Shown here one piece after another: positions 9,083-18,215 of a stretch of 63,056 nt of DNA. The DNA comes from Oscillospiraceae bacterium (GTDB taxonomy: Bacteria > Bacillota > Clostridia > WRLR01), in contig WRLR01000009.1 in assembly GCA_009777515.1 (NCBI GenBank), positions 1 to 63,056 of the forward strand. The letters are read 5' to 3'. Made by a program: the position numbers and the translations under genes. Positions within the stretch are counted from its first letter, which is position 1. Every line of letters begins with the position of its first letter. The notes under the pieces were generated by a model. That model was not told the origin of the DNA, ran no database searches, and saw only the letters and a program-made list of their open reading frames with translations.

Positions 9083-9105
9083 TTGTAATTGCTTGAGGTG
9101 CAACG

Positions 9106-10662
9106 ATGACAACCAACAAACATCCCAATGGCCGCCCCGCTCCCCATCACCGGAACATCAAATATCCGGCGGCAACCTCGGCTATGCTCACCCTCGCAAT
9201 CGCCCTCGCCCTGGCCATCGCAGTCGCCTTTGCCCTGGCGTTCGCCCTCTCCGCGCCCATCTCCGCGCACGCGGCGCGGTCCATCGATCCCCAGCCGCCG
9301 CCGGGGGCGACCCCCGTTCCGACTGGCAACGTCCCCATAACCACGCCGACGCCGCGCCCGACGTCCACCCCCTGGAATCAGTTAGGCCATAATGTCACGC
9401 CCAGGCCCGACCCCACGGCGAACCCCATGATACAGCAATTCATACGCGAGGACGTCGAGCGGGCGTCCAAAATCGACGTCGCGCCGACGCCCCCGAACGC
9501 CGCAAAAGACAAACAGTTGAGCGCCAAACAGGCGGCCGACTTCGCGGTGACCGCCGCAAAGGCGAGCTTCCTCGGCATGGAGATAACGCGGCTGAACATC
9601 CAAAAACAGGTCGATTCACTGCGCGAAAGCGTGAACATGGCGATCCAGGTACTGGACGCGGACGACCGCTACAGGGTGCTCCTGGATGCGGAGGACCTGT
9701 GGGGCGATCGGCTGGAAGAGGACCTGCAGTTTGAGCTTGAAATGTACCGGATGATGGACTATAAAGAGCTGACGTCCGACGAGCGTAGGGAGCTGATATC
9801 GGTCCGCGACATGGGCTACGAACGCTTCAACTTAAATATTAAAAGGGTCGACTATAATATAGAAATCGTGCGCAACCAGGTGATATACGCGGCGTACGCG
9901 CAGTACGCGGGCATCGCGAAAATGCAGGCCGCGATAGCGATTACACAGGAAGCGCTGGATTTGCAACTCAAAAACCTGGAAATTCTCAGGGTGAAATATG
10001 AGCTTGGCACAGCGACGCGCATCGAGGTCGAGAACGCGGAACTGTCATATGAAAAGGCCCAAGTCGACATGCGCAGGCAGAAGCGCTCCCTGACGTCTCT
10101 GACGACAGGCTTCAACCGGCATGTCGGCGAAAACCTGGCGACGACGTACCAGGATTTTGACAGGGCGCAGCTCGCCCCCCCGCGCAGCGACAGCCCAGTG
10201 GATTCGTATATCAAGCGCGCCTTGGAACAGCGCAGCGAAATATTGCTCGCGAAGCAGGAGATGGAGCTGGCGCAGCGGCAGGTAGTGCTGTATGAGACGG
10301 AGATTACCAAGTTCTCTACGCTCGACGACAAACAGGACGCCGCACAGGCCGCAGAGGAAGCGGAGATCGATTACGACGCCGTGCTCTGGGATGTGGAAGC
10401 GGAAATCAACGAAGCATACAAGCAACTGGTCGCGCTGCGGGGCGTCACCGCGTATTACGAGTCGCAAATAGAAACGGCGCAGGAGAACTACGATAGGATG
10501 CAGGTTCTATTCGAAATGGGCATGACGACCGCCGTCAGCGTGGAACAGGTTGGCATGTCTCTCTCGCAGGCAAGGATGCAGCTAGAGAACAACCTGATAG
10601 ACATATGGCTGCAGCGCCAAAAACTGGACATAATAAGCAGCATAGGCCCGGGCGGCCTGTAG
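9106..10662 (+). CDS. TolC-like exported coiled-coil protein 1
   Basis: The 518-residue protein starts at ATG with GAGGTG (9094-9099) 6 nt before it. A long signal/TM segment (residues ~20-55) is followed by a Pro/Thr linker (PTPRPTSTPW) and then mostly long amphipathic helices with heptad character. The segment LEILRVKYELGTATRIEVENAE... is a hallmark of the outer membrane efflux protein (TolC/OEP) fold, repeated near the C-terminus as NYDRMQVLFEMGMTTAVSVEQ. In monoderm Clostridia such proteins are annotated TolC family, but no outer membrane is known there. The neighbour starts 16 bp downstream and is of the same type, so the two are probably co-translated and may work together at the S-layer/wall. 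Confidence 0.7.
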   Translation: MTTNKHPNGRPAPHHRNIKYPAATSAMLTLAIALALAIAVAFALAFALSAPISAHAARSIDPQPPPGATPVPTGNVPITTPTPRPTSTPWNQLGHNVTPRPDPTANPMIQQFIREDVERASKIDVAPTPPNAAKDKQLSAKQAADFAVTAAKASFLGMEITRLNIQKQVDSLRESVNMAIQVLDADDRYRVLLDAEDLWGDRLEEDLQFELEMYRMMDYKELTSDERRELISVRDMGYERFNLNIKRVDYNIEIVRNQVIYAAYAQYAGIAKMQAAIAITQEALDLQLKNLEILRVKYELGTATRIEVENAELSYEKAQVDMRRQKRSLTSLTTGFNRHVGENLATTYQDFDRAQLAPPRSDSPVDSYIKRALEQRSEILLAKQEMELAQRQVVLYETEITKFSTLDDKQDAAQAAEEAEIDYDAVLWDVEAEINEAYKQLVALRGVTAYYESQIETAQENYDRMQVLFEMGMTTAVSVEQVGMSLSQARMQLENNLIDIWLQRQKLDIISSIGPGGL

Positions 10663-10677
10663 AGAATGGAGAACACC

Positions 10678-11877
10678 ATGATTAATGCCAATATTATCCT
10701 AAAACCTGGAATAATAAAATCCGCCGCAGCGATGGCGATTGCCCTATCCGTAAGCGCGGCGTCATTGACAATGTCAGCCGCCGCCACCACTACCGCCGCC
10801 TCCGCCGCCGCCAATATACCCAGGTACCCGGAGGCCCGGGGCATCGTCGACCTGACGCTCGCGACGATGAACGCCCGCATCGCGGTGGACAACGAAGACT
10901 ACAAGGTTTCCCAGAAAAGGGTGGACATCTATCAGCGGCGCCTCGCATCGGCGATGCACGACAAATACCTCGCGGAGAACAAAGACCCGCCGCAACCGGT
11001 GTTTTCGGCGCAGCGCGTGGCATACGAAAAACAGCTATATATCGACTGGCGCAACGCGGAACTGGAGCATGAGCGGTATCTGAACGAATTGAGCGATAAA
11101 CTCGACCGCATCAAAAGCAGCCTGAAAAAACAGTATACAGACATCCTCGATCTTGAGCGCGCCTTAAAAACATACGACGATGAGATGGAGAAGCTGAACG
11201 CCAATATTGAGCAGCTCACGGCGCAGATTAACGTGGGCGTCGCGAAACCGAGCGACATGGACGTCTACACCGCCCAAAAGATGAAGTTGGAAGCGGATAT
11301 AGCCGCAAGGCAGCGCGATATCGAACTTGCGAAATACAACCTAAAAGCCGATTTGAAGATCGATCAATATAAAGAGATCCGGCTGGGCGAATATAACGAG
11401 CAGTTCATCCGCTTTAACGACGTAAGGATTGAAAGGCTGGTGAGCGACGCGGTGGACGGCAGTTTTGCTGTGAACAGCAACGATAAAAAACTGCAGATAT
11501 TAAAAGACGAGCGGGCCATAATGCTCCAATGGGACCGCGAAGGCGCCATGCTGTACAACCTGCAAAACAACGAAGTGTCCATCAAAGAGACCGAATATGC
11601 TCTGATAAACGCGCGCAAAACAGAAGAATCCGGGCTGTGGTCCGACTATTACAGCCTGCTCAATCAGGAGGATCAAATCGAGATCGAGCGCATGAACGTC
11701 CAGATTGCCGAGAACGACTACAACATAGTGGTAGCGAGGCTGAACCAGGGGCTGGTGACGCCACTGGACGAGCAAAACGCCCGCCTGGCGCTGGAAAACG
11801 CGAAAACCACACACCAAACGGCAATCAATAACTACATGCGCATGAGCGGAGATTTTCAGCTCCGGCTAGCCAAATAA
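10678..11877 (+). CDS. TolC-like exported coiled-coil protein 2
   Basis: The 399-residue product has an Ala-rich signal peptide (residues ~12-42). GGAG (10668-10671) sits 6 nt before ATG 10678, so this start is preferred over ATG 10666. The body is almost entirely helical: two long coiled-coil hairpins with the OEP signatures EQLTAQINVGVAKPSDMDVY and VVARLNQGLVTPLDEQNARL, the position where TolC proteins have the conserved G(x)xTxxDxxxA turn. It is shorter than proteobacterial TolC (about 470) and than its upstream partner. No beta-barrel-like strands are obvious. A structural or efflux role at the envelope is inferred from family only. Confidence 0.65.
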   Translation: MINANIILKPGIIKSAAAMAIALSVSAASLTMSAAATTTAASAAANIPRYPEARGIVDLTLATMNARIAVDNEDYKVSQKRVDIYQRRLASAMHDKYLAENKDPPQPVFSAQRVAYEKQLYIDWRNAELEHERYLNELSDKLDRIKSSLKKQYTDILDLERALKTYDDEMEKLNANIEQLTAQINVGVAKPSDMDVYTAQKMKLEADIAARQRDIELAKYNLKADLKIDQYKEIRLGEYNEQFIRFNDVRIERLVSDAVDGSFAVNSNDKKLQILKDERAIMLQWDREGAMLYNLQNNEVSIKETEYALINARKTEESGLWSDYYSLLNQEDQIEIERMNVQIAENDYNIVVARLNQGLVTPLDEQNARLALENAKTTHQTAINNYMRMSGDFQLRLAK

Positions 11878-11880
11878 CGC

Positions 11881-11960
11881 ATATACACAGCGTGTATATC
11901 GCACTGTGCATATACACGCATAGTGTATATATAACACGCACTGTGTATATATAACACGCA
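11881..11960. repeat. Alternating ATATACAC/GTGTATAT repeats downstream of the TolC-like pair
   Basis: ATATACAC-agc-GTGTATAT (11881-11899) and a second inverted pair (about 11912-11930) are followed by a 20-bp direct repeat (11921-11940 and 11941-11960, 18/20 identical, core GTGTATATATAACACGCA). The hairpins could act as a weak terminator or mRNA end structure; no T-run follows. Confidence 0.7.
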
Positions 11961-12037
11961 CCTGGCGTTCTGATATTATGAACATAGTTTAAATCACGAC
12001 ATTAAAATTGAACATAATGGACAGCGGGGATGGGTAT

Positions 12038-13447
12038 ATGAGTGATCAAATGCCATACCGTAAACTTCCGTCGTCCGGCGTCAGCATATCGGCGCTGGGT
12101 TATGGTTGTATGCGCTTCCCCCGCGTCGGGGTTTCGGTGGACGAGGCGAAGGCCGAGCGGCTGATCACGACGGCGCTTGACTGCGGGATTAACTATTTCG
12201 ATACCGCATTTATATATCCGGGCAGCGAAAGGGCGCTGGGGAGAACCCTTTCGCGGATGCATGCCCGCGAGCGGGTCTTGATTGCCACTAAAATGCCGAC
12301 AATGCTGGTCAAAAACCGCCGCGACATGGATAGTACTATCGAAAAACAATTGGATCACCTACATACGGACTATGTGGATTTTTATCTGGCGCACACGCTG
12401 ACTTCGTTCGCAGACTTTGAGAGGTTGGTAGAAAAGGGCTTCAACGAGTTTATTGAGGACGAGCGCGGGCGCGGGCGGATCCGCAGCGCGGGTTTTTCAT
12501 TTCACGGCAATGTGCATGAGTTTAAGCGTATTGTCGACGTTTACCCATGGGATATGTGCATGATCCAATACAACTATATAGACGAGCATTTTCAAGCCGG
12601 GCTCGAAGGGCTCCGTTACGCGTCGAGCAAGGGGCTCGGCGTGATTGCCATGGAGCCGCTGCGCGGCGGGCTGCTCGGTAACGTATTTTCCAACGAGGTG
12701 CGAAAACAGTTTGACGAATATATGGCGGTGGCCGACGCCGATCCGTCCGCGACCATAAGCAGGACGCCTGCAGAACTGGCCCTCCGCTGGGTGTGGAAGC
12801 ACCCGGAAGTAACATGCGCCATATCCGGCATGAACGAAGTGGCATACATAAAAGAAAACGCGCAAACCGCGTACGCGATTAATACTGCCGCCGCGACGCA
12901 AGCGGGCGAAACCCCATCATCCACAGCCACAACGCAAGCGGGCGAAACCCCATCATACGCAGCCGCGACGCAAGCAGGCGTTACCCCATCCGCCGCGACG
13001 CCTACGAAGAACTCCCCCGCAACAGCTACAAACGCGGACATATCCGCTATGCCCGAAGGGCTGGCGCATTTTACCAACTCCGAACAAAATGCCGTTGACG
13101 CCATAAAAAACTACTACAACGCGAACCTGCGCGTGAAATGCTCCTCATGTTCCTACTGTATGCCATGCCCATACGGCGTAGACATACCAACATGTTTTTA
13201 TTGGTACAACAACTATAGTATGAAAAAGACGCTCTTGTCTAACATACGCTACATCTTGTCGACAGAGGGCGCCATCAACAACAGGCCGTCCAAAGCCTCG
13301 CTGTGCAACGCATGCGGGACATGCGAGCGGAAATGTCCGCAAGGCATAGAGATACGCGAAAACCTGAGAGCAGCCGCAAAAATGCTGGAAAAAAATTGGC
13401 TGCGCCTTCCGGTTAAAATGATCCTAAATTTCATATCCAACCAATAG
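12038..13447 (+). CDS. Aldo/keto reductase with C-terminal 4Fe-4S ferredoxin domain
   Basis: The 469-residue enzyme has an AKR barrel at residues ~1-280 (GYGCMRFP; catalytic-type motif GINYFDTAFIYPGSE; ATKMP; DYVDFYLAH) and a C-terminal cluster region with CSSCSYCMPCP and CNACGTCERKCP, eight cysteines for two 4Fe-4S clusters. Such enzymes in anaerobes are thought to be ferredoxin- or NAD(P)H-linked oxidoreductases; the substrate is unknown. Three copies of a 12-residue repeat (TQAGETPS core) are inserted between the two parts at residues ~285-320. ATG 12038 has a GGGGAT site 7 nt upstream; ATG 12017 and TTG 12008 have none. A second, insertion-free relative is encoded at 51559-52701. The gene converges on nnr with a gap of 17 bp. 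Confidence 0.85.
   Translation: MSDQMPYRKLPSSGVSISALGYGCMRFPRVGVSVDEAKAERLITTALDCGINYFDTAFIYPGSERALGRTLSRMHARERVLIATKMPTMLVKNRRDMDSTIEKQLDHLHTDYVDFYLAHTLTSFADFERLVEKGFNEFIEDERGRGRIRSAGFSFHGNVHEFKRIVDVYPWDMCMIQYNYIDEHFQAGLEGLRYASSKGLGVIAMEPLRGGLLGNVFSNEVRKQFDEYMAVADADPSATISRTPAELALRWVWKHPEVTCAISGMNEVAYIKENAQTAYAINTAAATQAGETPSSTATTQAGETPSYAAATQAGVTPSAATPTKNSPATATNADISAMPEGLAHFTNSEQNAVDAIKNYYNANLRVKCSSCSYCMPCPYGVDIPTCFYWYNNYSMKKTLLSNIRYILSTEGAINNRPSKASLCNACGTCERKCPQGIEIRENLRAAAKMLEKNWLRLPVKMILNFISNQ
12890..12997 (+). repeat. In-frame 36-bp tandem repeat (3 units) inside the aldo/keto reductase
   Basis: Units 12890-12925, 12926-12961 and 12962-12997 each encode 12 residues with the core TQAGETPS (third unit TQAGVTPS). 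The insertion separates the barrel from the Fe-S domain, where relatives such as the second copy in this window have only a short linker. Confidence 0.9.
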
Positions 13448-13464
13448 AACCGATGCCTGCTGTC

Positions 13465-15060
13465 TTATTCCTTGACGCTTTTGAATGCCTTGTGCATATA
13501 GCGAATTATATCGGTCGCCCGCATCGAGCGCTCGCCCAGGTCCGCCGCCGCACAGTCGCCCGCGAGCCCATGCAAATATACAGCCGCAGCCGCAGCCTCC
13601 GGTACGTCCATGCCCGCTCCGATGAACGCCGTGATCATGCCTGTCAGCACATCGCCCGAGCCAGCCGTCGCCATGCCGGGGTTGCCCGTCGGGTTCACAT
13701 ACACCCGCCCGTCGGGCGCGGCGATTATGCTGTGGTGCCCCTTCAATACAAGCGTTACCTTGAACTTTACGGCGAACTCCCGCGCGAGCGCGAGCCTGTT
13801 GCGTTTGATATTTACGACCGAAGTGCCGAGGAGCCGCGCCATTTCCGCCTCATGCGGCGTCAGGACGGCGGGCGCGTTCAGCCGCCCAAGCAGCGACACG
13901 TCCGATGCGACCGCAGTCAGCGCGTCGGCGTCGATAACAAGCGGCTTGTTTACCGCCGTGATGATTTTGCGGATCGCCCTCGCTGTTTCCTGATCCGTCG
14001 ACATGCCGGGCCCAATAGCGACGGCGTCCATGCGCCCGGCGTAATTGGCGATAGCGTCCGCGCTCTCGTAGCTGATGGTCCTTTCTACATTCGATCCCGC
14101 GCAGAGCGTAATCGCTTCGGTGATCGACGACTCATATATGTGCGCAAGGCTGCCGGGCACCGCCAGGTACACCAGCCCCGCCCCGGCAGTCAGCGCCGAT
14201 TCCGCCGCCATGCAGCCCGCGCCCGTCATGCCGGGCGACCCCGTGATGAGGAGCAGCTTGCCGTAGTCGCCCTTGTGCGTTTCGCGTTTTCTGGCCGTCA
14301 TTAATGGCCCGACGTCCAGCGCGTCCATGAGCCTTGTTTCCCAGGCCGCGCTATCGATAACATCGCCCGGCAGCCCGATATCAATCAGTTCCACAGTGCC
14401 TGCGTTTTCCGTGTCCGGGCCGGAAATGAGCCCCGTCTTTAAAAAGCCCAGCGTCAGCGTCACATCCGCGCGCACGCACGCCCCGGCGGCTGCGCCCGAC
14501 TGCCCGTCGAGACCGCTCGGAGAATCAATGGAAACAATTTTTTTGTTGGCGCCATTTATCGCGTTGATGGCGCTTTCGTACGCGCCCTCCGGCTTGCCGC
14601 GATAGCCCGTGCCGAAAATGGCGTCTACGATCAGCTCCGCCCGCGCTATGCAGAATGGTAAAATGTCGTCAATCGTTTCGCTGGTGGCAAATATCGGATT
14701 GAGGCCGAGGCGCTCGCATATTTCAAGGTTGACTTTCGCGTCGCCGCGAATTTCGTCCCTTGCGGCGAGCGTCAGTATAAACACGCTGTAGTCGCGCAGA
14801 TGCAGCTTGCGCGCCGCAGCGAACCCGTCGCCCCCGTTGCTGCCTTTGCCGCAGACGAATAAGATGTTGCGGCCGACGCCCGGCTCAAACAGCCGCCCCG
14901 CATGCTCGTCGATGTATTCCGCAATCCCGCTGGCCGCGTTTTCCATCAAAACGATGCCTGGTATGCCATACTCGCGGATTGCCGCTTGATCCAATCCGCG
15001 CATCTGCGCGGGGGTTACCAATAAATTTCGCGCGTCATTCCGGGCCATATCAGTCGCCAT
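13465..15060 (-). CDS. nnr: Bifunctional NAD(P)H-hydrate repair enzyme Nnr
   Basis: This protein repairs damaged NAD(P)H hydrates. Residues ~1-215 are the YjeF_N epimerase (LLVTPAQMRGLDQAAI, VCGKGSNGGDGFAAAR, DAIFGTGYRG). Residues ~230-525 are the ADP-dependent dehydratase of the ribokinase fold (GDYGKLLLITGSPGMTGA, AIGPGMS, LTPHEAEMARLLG, GNPGMATAGSGDVLTG). Length (about 531) is typical for the fused form. Start is uncertain: ATG 15060 gives MATDMARNDARNLLVTP; in-frame TTG 15111 and ATG 15048 are alternatives, and none has a convincing Shine-Dalgarno site. It is convergent with the upstream reductase. Confidence 0.9.
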   Translation of the reverse strand: MATDMARNDARNLLVTPAQMRGLDQAAIREYGIPGIVLMENAASGIAEYIDEHAGRLFEPGVGRNILFVCGKGSNGGDGFAAARKLHLRDYSVFILTLAARDEIRGDAKVNLEICERLGLNPIFATSETIDDILPFCIARAELIVDAIFGTGYRGKPEGAYESAINAINGANKKIVSIDSPSGLDGQSGAAAGACVRADVTLTLGFLKTGLISGPDTENAGTVELIDIGLPGDVIDSAAWETRLMDALDVGPLMTARKRETHKGDYGKLLLITGSPGMTGAGCMAAESALTAGAGLVYLAVPGSLAHIYESSITEAITLCAGSNVERTISYESADAIANYAGRMDAVAIGPGMSTDQETARAIRKIITAVNKPLVIDADALTAVASDVSLLGRLNAPAVLTPHEAEMARLLGTSVVNIKRNRLALAREFAVKFKVTLVLKGHHSIIAAPDGRVYVNPTGNPGMATAGSGDVLTGMITAFIGAGMDVPEAAAAAVYLHGLAGDCAAADLGERSMRATDIIRYMHKAFKSVKE

Positions 15061-15301
15061 ACACAGACTGCGCACAAATCGCCTTGAAAACAGCAATGTC
15101 ATACATAACAAGTACCATTTTTATACTTGTTTTCTTGCGCCACAGTTCTGCCCTTTCTTTTAATTTTATGCTTAACGCCATTCCCCTCGACATTAAATGA
15201 ACCCTAAGATGAAGCGTCGCCCCGGCAGTGCAGTTGACGTTTAGCGAGCCCCGTGTCATGTATATTTAAAGCTATACATTATTTTATATTATATTACACG
15301 C

Positions 15302-15365
15302 GGGTGATTAACAATCGCCCCTACAGTGCTTATATGTTTGTAGGGCGCGATGTCTTCATCGCGCC
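15302..15365. repeat. REP-like palindromes in the 15.1-15.4 kb intergenic region
   Basis: The 333-bp gap between the nnr start and the next gene has no ORF of note. It holds GGGTGATT-aac-AATCGCCC (15304-15322 region) and a perfect 9-bp hairpin GGCGCGATG (15344-15352) / CATCGCGCC (15357-15365) preceded by GTA. The second sequence recurs at 54978-55089. Near 15229 is a GTTGACGTTTAGCG motif like that at 8872. Confidence 0.75.
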
Positions 15366-15393
15366 GATGTATTTATTCCAGTAAGGTATACAG

Positions 15394-16041
15394 TTAATCT
15401 AGCGTATAATGAATGTCGATAGATTCGATCTGTTTAGCCCCGAGCAGCCCATGTAAAAAATTATATGTATCGTTGATGGACTCGCCCAGCGTAGCGCGTT
15501 CATCGATACTGTTCTTTAGCGTATTGCGCATGCCTTCGATTTGCGTGTCGAGCTCTGCGACGCGGGTCTGCGATTTTTTCATGCTGCGGTACAGGTATGC
15601 GATTGCAATTTCAAGCAGCGCGATGTTCCCCTTTTTAATCTCCGCGTCGAGTTCATAGCCCTTTTGTTCAATGAGCAGCTCGCGTTCGCCGAGCTCTCGC
15701 GCCCTTGCCTCGCATTCTTCCAGTTCAGAAAGTGCCGATTCGTTGCCGCCATTGGCGATGATGTCGGCCAGTTCCGCTATCCTGTTTAGCTTTACCTGCC
15801 TCTCAGCCTGATTCATGTTGTTTTCCATATGCAGGCGCGTCTTCTCGTCCAGGCAGGCGCGTATGGCGCCCTCCGCTTTTATTATTGGCGGAGTCTTTTC
15901 GATGGAAGTGAATAGGCGATCCCAACGCTCATCCAGTATGAGGACGCCGACGCCGGCGTTGCGGAGTGTACGTTCGTCTATGCTTATCTTTTTTGGGGGC
16001 AAAAGTCCGTCGATGATCTTGCCAATTATTTTTTTTGCCAT
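15394..16041 (-). CDS. Coiled-coil protein of unknown function
   Basis: I do not recognise a named family. The 215-residue product has no signal peptide or membrane segment. The N-terminus is basic (MAKKIIGKIIDGLLPPKK); residues ~65-185 are predicted to be long charged helices (ERQVKLNRIAELADII, ELEECEARARELGERE, RVAELDTQIEGMRNTLKNS). The C-terminus returns to a possible strand (ESIDIHYTLD). It precedes (upstream on the minus strand) the GT4 glycosyltransferase across a gap of about 100 bp; no functional link can be claimed. Confidence 0.6.
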   Translation of the reverse strand: MAKKIIGKIIDGLLPPKKISIDERTLRNAGVGVLILDERWDRLFTSIEKTPPIIKAEGAIRACLDEKTRLHMENNMNQAERQVKLNRIAELADIIANGGNESALSELEECEARARELGERELLIEQKGYELDAEIKKGNIALLEIAIAYLYRSMKKSQTRVAELDTQIEGMRNTLKNSIDERATLGESINDTYNFLHGLLGAKQIESIDIHYTLD

Positions 16042-16147
16042 CCCGTTTAAAACCCGCCAATCTTTATATCAATATCTGATGTCCGTTTATGCGCGGAGGC
16101 CATTTTACCGGTAGATTTGTTGCCTTTGGTAGCTGTCAGATGCCCAT

Positions 16148-18088
16148 TTACGCGCGGAGGCCCTTCACATATGAGTCGTAGATGCCGATGATCATATCCT
16201 CTATATCATATCGGGAGCGGACCGCTTTTTCTTCAAGCGCTATGAAATGCTTCCGGAACGCGTCGTCGCCGATTAGCATGAGGACGCGGCGCGCTAACTC
16301 GTCTGGATCGCCGAAGTCAACAGGCTCGAATACAGCGCCAAGTCCGCTATATAACGCTTCGCCACCATTTACTTCGTCATCTCTGATCTCGTCGCCCCTG
16401 ACTTCGTCATCCCTGACTTCGTAGTCTCTGACTTCGTCATCTTTGATCTCGTCGCCCCTGATTTCCTCGCGCTCTCTCTCGCCGCCCCTTTCCTCCCCTG
16501 CATTGCTTTTTTCCGTAGCAAAAGCCGCCTCGACAAAACCTTTGTCGTTGGTCAGCGTAGGCACGCCCAATGCGATGGCTTCAGCCACAGGATACGGAAA
16601 AAATCGATTTTCAGAATAATATACGCACAAATCTGCTTGGCTGTACAGCGCCATTCGCGCCGACGCGCACTCAAGGTTGTGCAATTTTACGCCGACCATA
16701 TTATTTTTAGCAGATTTGCTTAGTTTAGATTCAGCCTTATATTTAAAACTGCGTAGCTTAATTTTTGTTTCCGCTTCCACCCAATTGCCCACCTGTACTG
16801 CGGACCAGGTGGATTTGGCGTCAGGCGACACGTCGTTTTGCGAAGCGTCATTTTCTGCCATACTGCTAAGTGAAACGCCGTTATCCGCCATGTCGTTATC
16901 CGCCGTACCGCTACCCGCCATGCCATTATCCGCCGTACCGTTACCTGCCGTGCCGTTATCTGCCGTACTGTTTATCGCAGCGCTGTTACCCGCCGCACCG
17001 TTTATCACCGTACCATTACCCGCCGCGCCGTTTTCTGGATCGAACCCACCGTTATCACCGCCCCCATTTCCCGATAAACGAGCTATCTCTACGCAATCGT
17101 TGAGATCAAGGGTGTTTATCAGCTCCACTGCGTAACGTAAGCCATAATCCGAATTGGTCGCTATAATAAACCGAATGCTATATTTATTCGAAAACCGCGT
17201 TTCAAAATCATGTAGCATCCGCAAAACCAAATCGGCAAAAGAATCATAAACCGTTCCATCGCCAATGGGATCCGAATCCGCAATCATGAGTATAGTAATA
17301 CCATCCTCAGCAGCATCCAATGCCGTTTTCTCCACCGCATCTATATCAACGCCCGCGTACCCCACCAGCGAAGAACCTGTCCTCGCCGCTACCGTGTCTG
17401 TACCTGCGTCCATACCTGCGTCTCTACCCGTGTCCATACCCGTATCCGTACCTGCGTCCGTACCCGCCTCCGCCATCGCTTTGCGCTTCGACCATTGGTT
17501 TAAATCAATGCCGCAATTTATGCGTTTGATTTTCTTCATCCCTATGAACCGGTCTAACAGCACGCCCGCAATATACGCATCGATGGCGATAAACTCGTCG
17601 CACCACAAGGATATAACCCGGTTTAACAAATACGCCGATACAGCATTTTCGGTGGCTGCGTGCGCCGTGTAAATATGCACGATTGGGGCGCCGAGAAAAC
17701 GAACGGCGCAGGCCAACCTGAACGCAGACTCATCATGCGTGTGTATTATATCTATTTGGTATGTCGCACACATTTCGCGCACAATCAGAGCGGCGCGAAG
17801 TGCCGACATACCGCTCTTTCTTTGCCGAATCGGCGGCTGTTGCTGCATTTGCGCATTGGTTTGCCCCATCTGCGCATTTGTGTGTTTTAAATAAGGGATT
17901 TTATATGTCCGTGCCCCAAGTGCCTGCAACGAATCTATAAAGTCCGTTTCCAACGAGGCCCGCGAAAACGGATCGTACGCAGCATGGACATCGACGCCAT
18001 GTCGCGCAAAAAACCTCGATTCATCAATTATATTGCGCTGCACGCTTTCATGGGGACAGTCCCCCAATAAATGTAAAACTGTTAGCAT
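16148..18088 (-). CDS. GT4-like glycosyltransferase with three low-complexity insertions
   Basis: The N-terminal domain (MLTVLHLLGDCPHESVQRN, IDIIHTHDESAFRLACAVR, INCGIDLNQW) and C-terminal domain (QADLCVYYSENRFFPYPVAEAIALGVPTLTNDKGF, FGDPDELARRVLML) match GT-B fold family 4 glycosyltransferases. Sugar and acceptor are unknown. Unlike relatives of about 380 residues, it has 646 residues because of insertions: GTDA/GMDT-type 4-residue repeats (~204-232), TADNG/TAGNG-type 5-residue repeats (~345-419) and RDDEV/RGDEI 5-residue repeats (~530-571). ATG 18088 has GGGG 12 nt upstream; an in-frame TTG at 18121 would add 11 residues. The neighbour upstream is MurJ, so an envelope glycan role is plausible. 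Confidence 0.75.
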   Translation of the reverse strand: MLTVLHLLGDCPHESVQRNIIDESRFFARHGVDVHAAYDPFSRASLETDFIDSLQALGARTYKIPYLKHTNAQMGQTNAQMQQQPPIRQRKSGMSALRAALIVREMCATYQIDIIHTHDESAFRLACAVRFLGAPIVHIYTAHAATENAVSAYLLNRVISLWCDEFIAIDAYIAGVLLDRFIGMKKIKRINCGIDLNQWSKRKAMAEAGTDAGTDTGMDTGRDAGMDAGTDTVAARTGSSLVGYAGVDIDAVEKTALDAAEDGITILMIADSDPIGDGTVYDSFADLVLRMLHDFETRFSNKYSIRFIIATNSDYGLRYAVELINTLDLNDCVEIARLSGNGGGDNGGFDPENGAAGNGTVINGAAGNSAAINSTADNGTAGNGTADNGMAGSGTADNDMADNGVSLSSMAENDASQNDVSPDAKSTWSAVQVGNWVEAETKIKLRSFKYKAESKLSKSAKNNMVGVKLHNLECASARMALYSQADLCVYYSENRFFPYPVAEAIALGVPTLTNDKGFVEAAFATEKSNAGEERGGEREREEIRGDEIKDDEVRDYEVRDDEVRGDEIRDDEVNGGEALYSGLGAVFEPVDFGDPDELARRVLMLIGDDAFRKHFIALEEKAVRSRYDIEDMIIGIYDSYVKGLRA

Positions 18089-18215
18089 GTATATATAATT
18101 CCCCAGGGAGTAAATATTCAAATATGTTTATTTATGAAGATTAGCATAAATGACGCTAAAATTCAATTTATTCGGATAGTGTTTTAACGGCGTAATGATT
18201 GATAATAAAAATTTG

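Noticed and set aside
11881..11960. Alternating palindromes as an attachment site or origin
   Set aside because: No integrase, replication gene or DnaA-box cluster is nearby; they are short AT/GT repeats typical of the other arrays.
13453..14304. Plus-strand open frame of 283 codons
   Set aside because: Shadow of the Nnr dehydratase domain on the other strand; Arg-rich and without motifs.
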